Source of the DNA: Chara braunii
Taxonomy: Eukaryota > Streptophyta > Charophyceae > Charales > Characeae
Reading direction: 5' to 3'
Length of the DNA stretch: 30,794 bases
Assembly: GCA_003427395.1 (NCBI GenBank)
Contig: BFEA01000282.1
Span: 1,707,941 to 1,738,734, forward strand
Position numbers and translations under genes: made by a program. Under the pieces are notes generated by a model. The model did no database searches and was not told where the DNA came from. It saw only the letters and a list, made by a program, of their open reading frames with translations. Shown here one piece after another: positions 30,601 through 30,794 of the stretch. Numbering within the stretch: position 1 is the stretch's first letter; the number at the start of each line of letters is the position of its first letter.

Positions 30601-30794
30601 ACACTACAGTAGTTATCTCATTTTTTTTCCCCCCTTTTCTTAAGTGCAGTGGCCCTAAGGGCATGGCTCCGCTCATCAGCACTTGCAGAAAAGAAAAACA
30701 GATGGTTTGTATGATTCCAGTTTTTATGAGAAGATTCATTCCAGTTTTACACATACAATAGTTATCTCGTTTTTTTTTTTTTTTTTTTTTTTTT
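30601..30794. repeat. Repeated AGTTATCTC-poly(T) motif, ending in T25
   Basis: AGTTATCTCA followed by T8 and C6 (about 30611) recurs as AGTTATCTCG followed by at least 25 T (30770-30794), which is cut by the window end. The two form a short direct repeat. The homopolymer at the very edge makes the true end uncertain. Confidence 0.7.

Noticed and set aside
28394-30794. Search for a gag gene of the plus-strand element
   Set aside because: No match to the nested element's gag start, capsid text or zinc knuckle was found on the plus strand; the gene may lie beyond the window.

Overview
The window is eukaryotic nuclear DNA made almost entirely of Ty3/gypsy LTR retrotransposons; I see no host gene. 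The likely source is a streptophyte. Both primer-binding sites are the complement of the 3' end of a plant-type tRNA-Asp. The gag, pol and post-integrase reading frames also resemble repeat proteins I remember from the charophyte alga Chara braunii, but that is memory and not a search. Several pol motifs (a YIDD box followed by LAVKGP, APQGWTN in RT, YYLDGM in the integrase zinc region) look more like basidiomycete Ty3 elements, so a fungal source is the main alternative.

Layout: (1) 1-4327 is the body of a very long plus-strand LTR, cut by the left window edge. (2) 4328-28333 is one complete, decayed minus-strand element of about 24.0 kb, inserted 40 bp before the 3' end of that LTR. It consists of the 3' LTR (4328-11213), a 3' non-coding tract (11214-13290), a post-integrase coiled-coil and CCHC reading frame (13291-15500), integrase, RNase H, RT, protease, gag (ending at 21846), leader, PBS (22225-22242) and the 5' LTR (22245-28333). 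(3) 28334-28373 is the severed 40-bp tail of the plus-strand LTR, followed by that element's own PBS (28376-28393) and leader, which runs out of the window.

The LTRs, at 6.1 and 6.9 kb, are exceptionally long and start and end with TGTCG/CGACA. They contain two families of degenerate tandem sub-repeats. The minus-strand LTRs match each other at about 90% by eye; the plus-strand LTR is much more diverged, so it belongs to an older or different subfamily.

The internal region is further broken by secondary insertions. A 762-bp hAT-like non-autonomous element (13580-14341) has an imperfect 8-bp target duplication. A foldback/direct-repeat cluster (about 19731-20107) sits inside gag. Frameshifts and stops are scattered throughout, the protease active site is altered (DTG expected, DMR found), and integrase has lost its first catalytic Asp and its end. 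The element cannot be autonomous. All internal features of the nested copy read right to left (gag, PR, RT, RNase H, INT, extra domain), the standard Ty3 order, with an additional zinc-knuckle reading frame after integrase.
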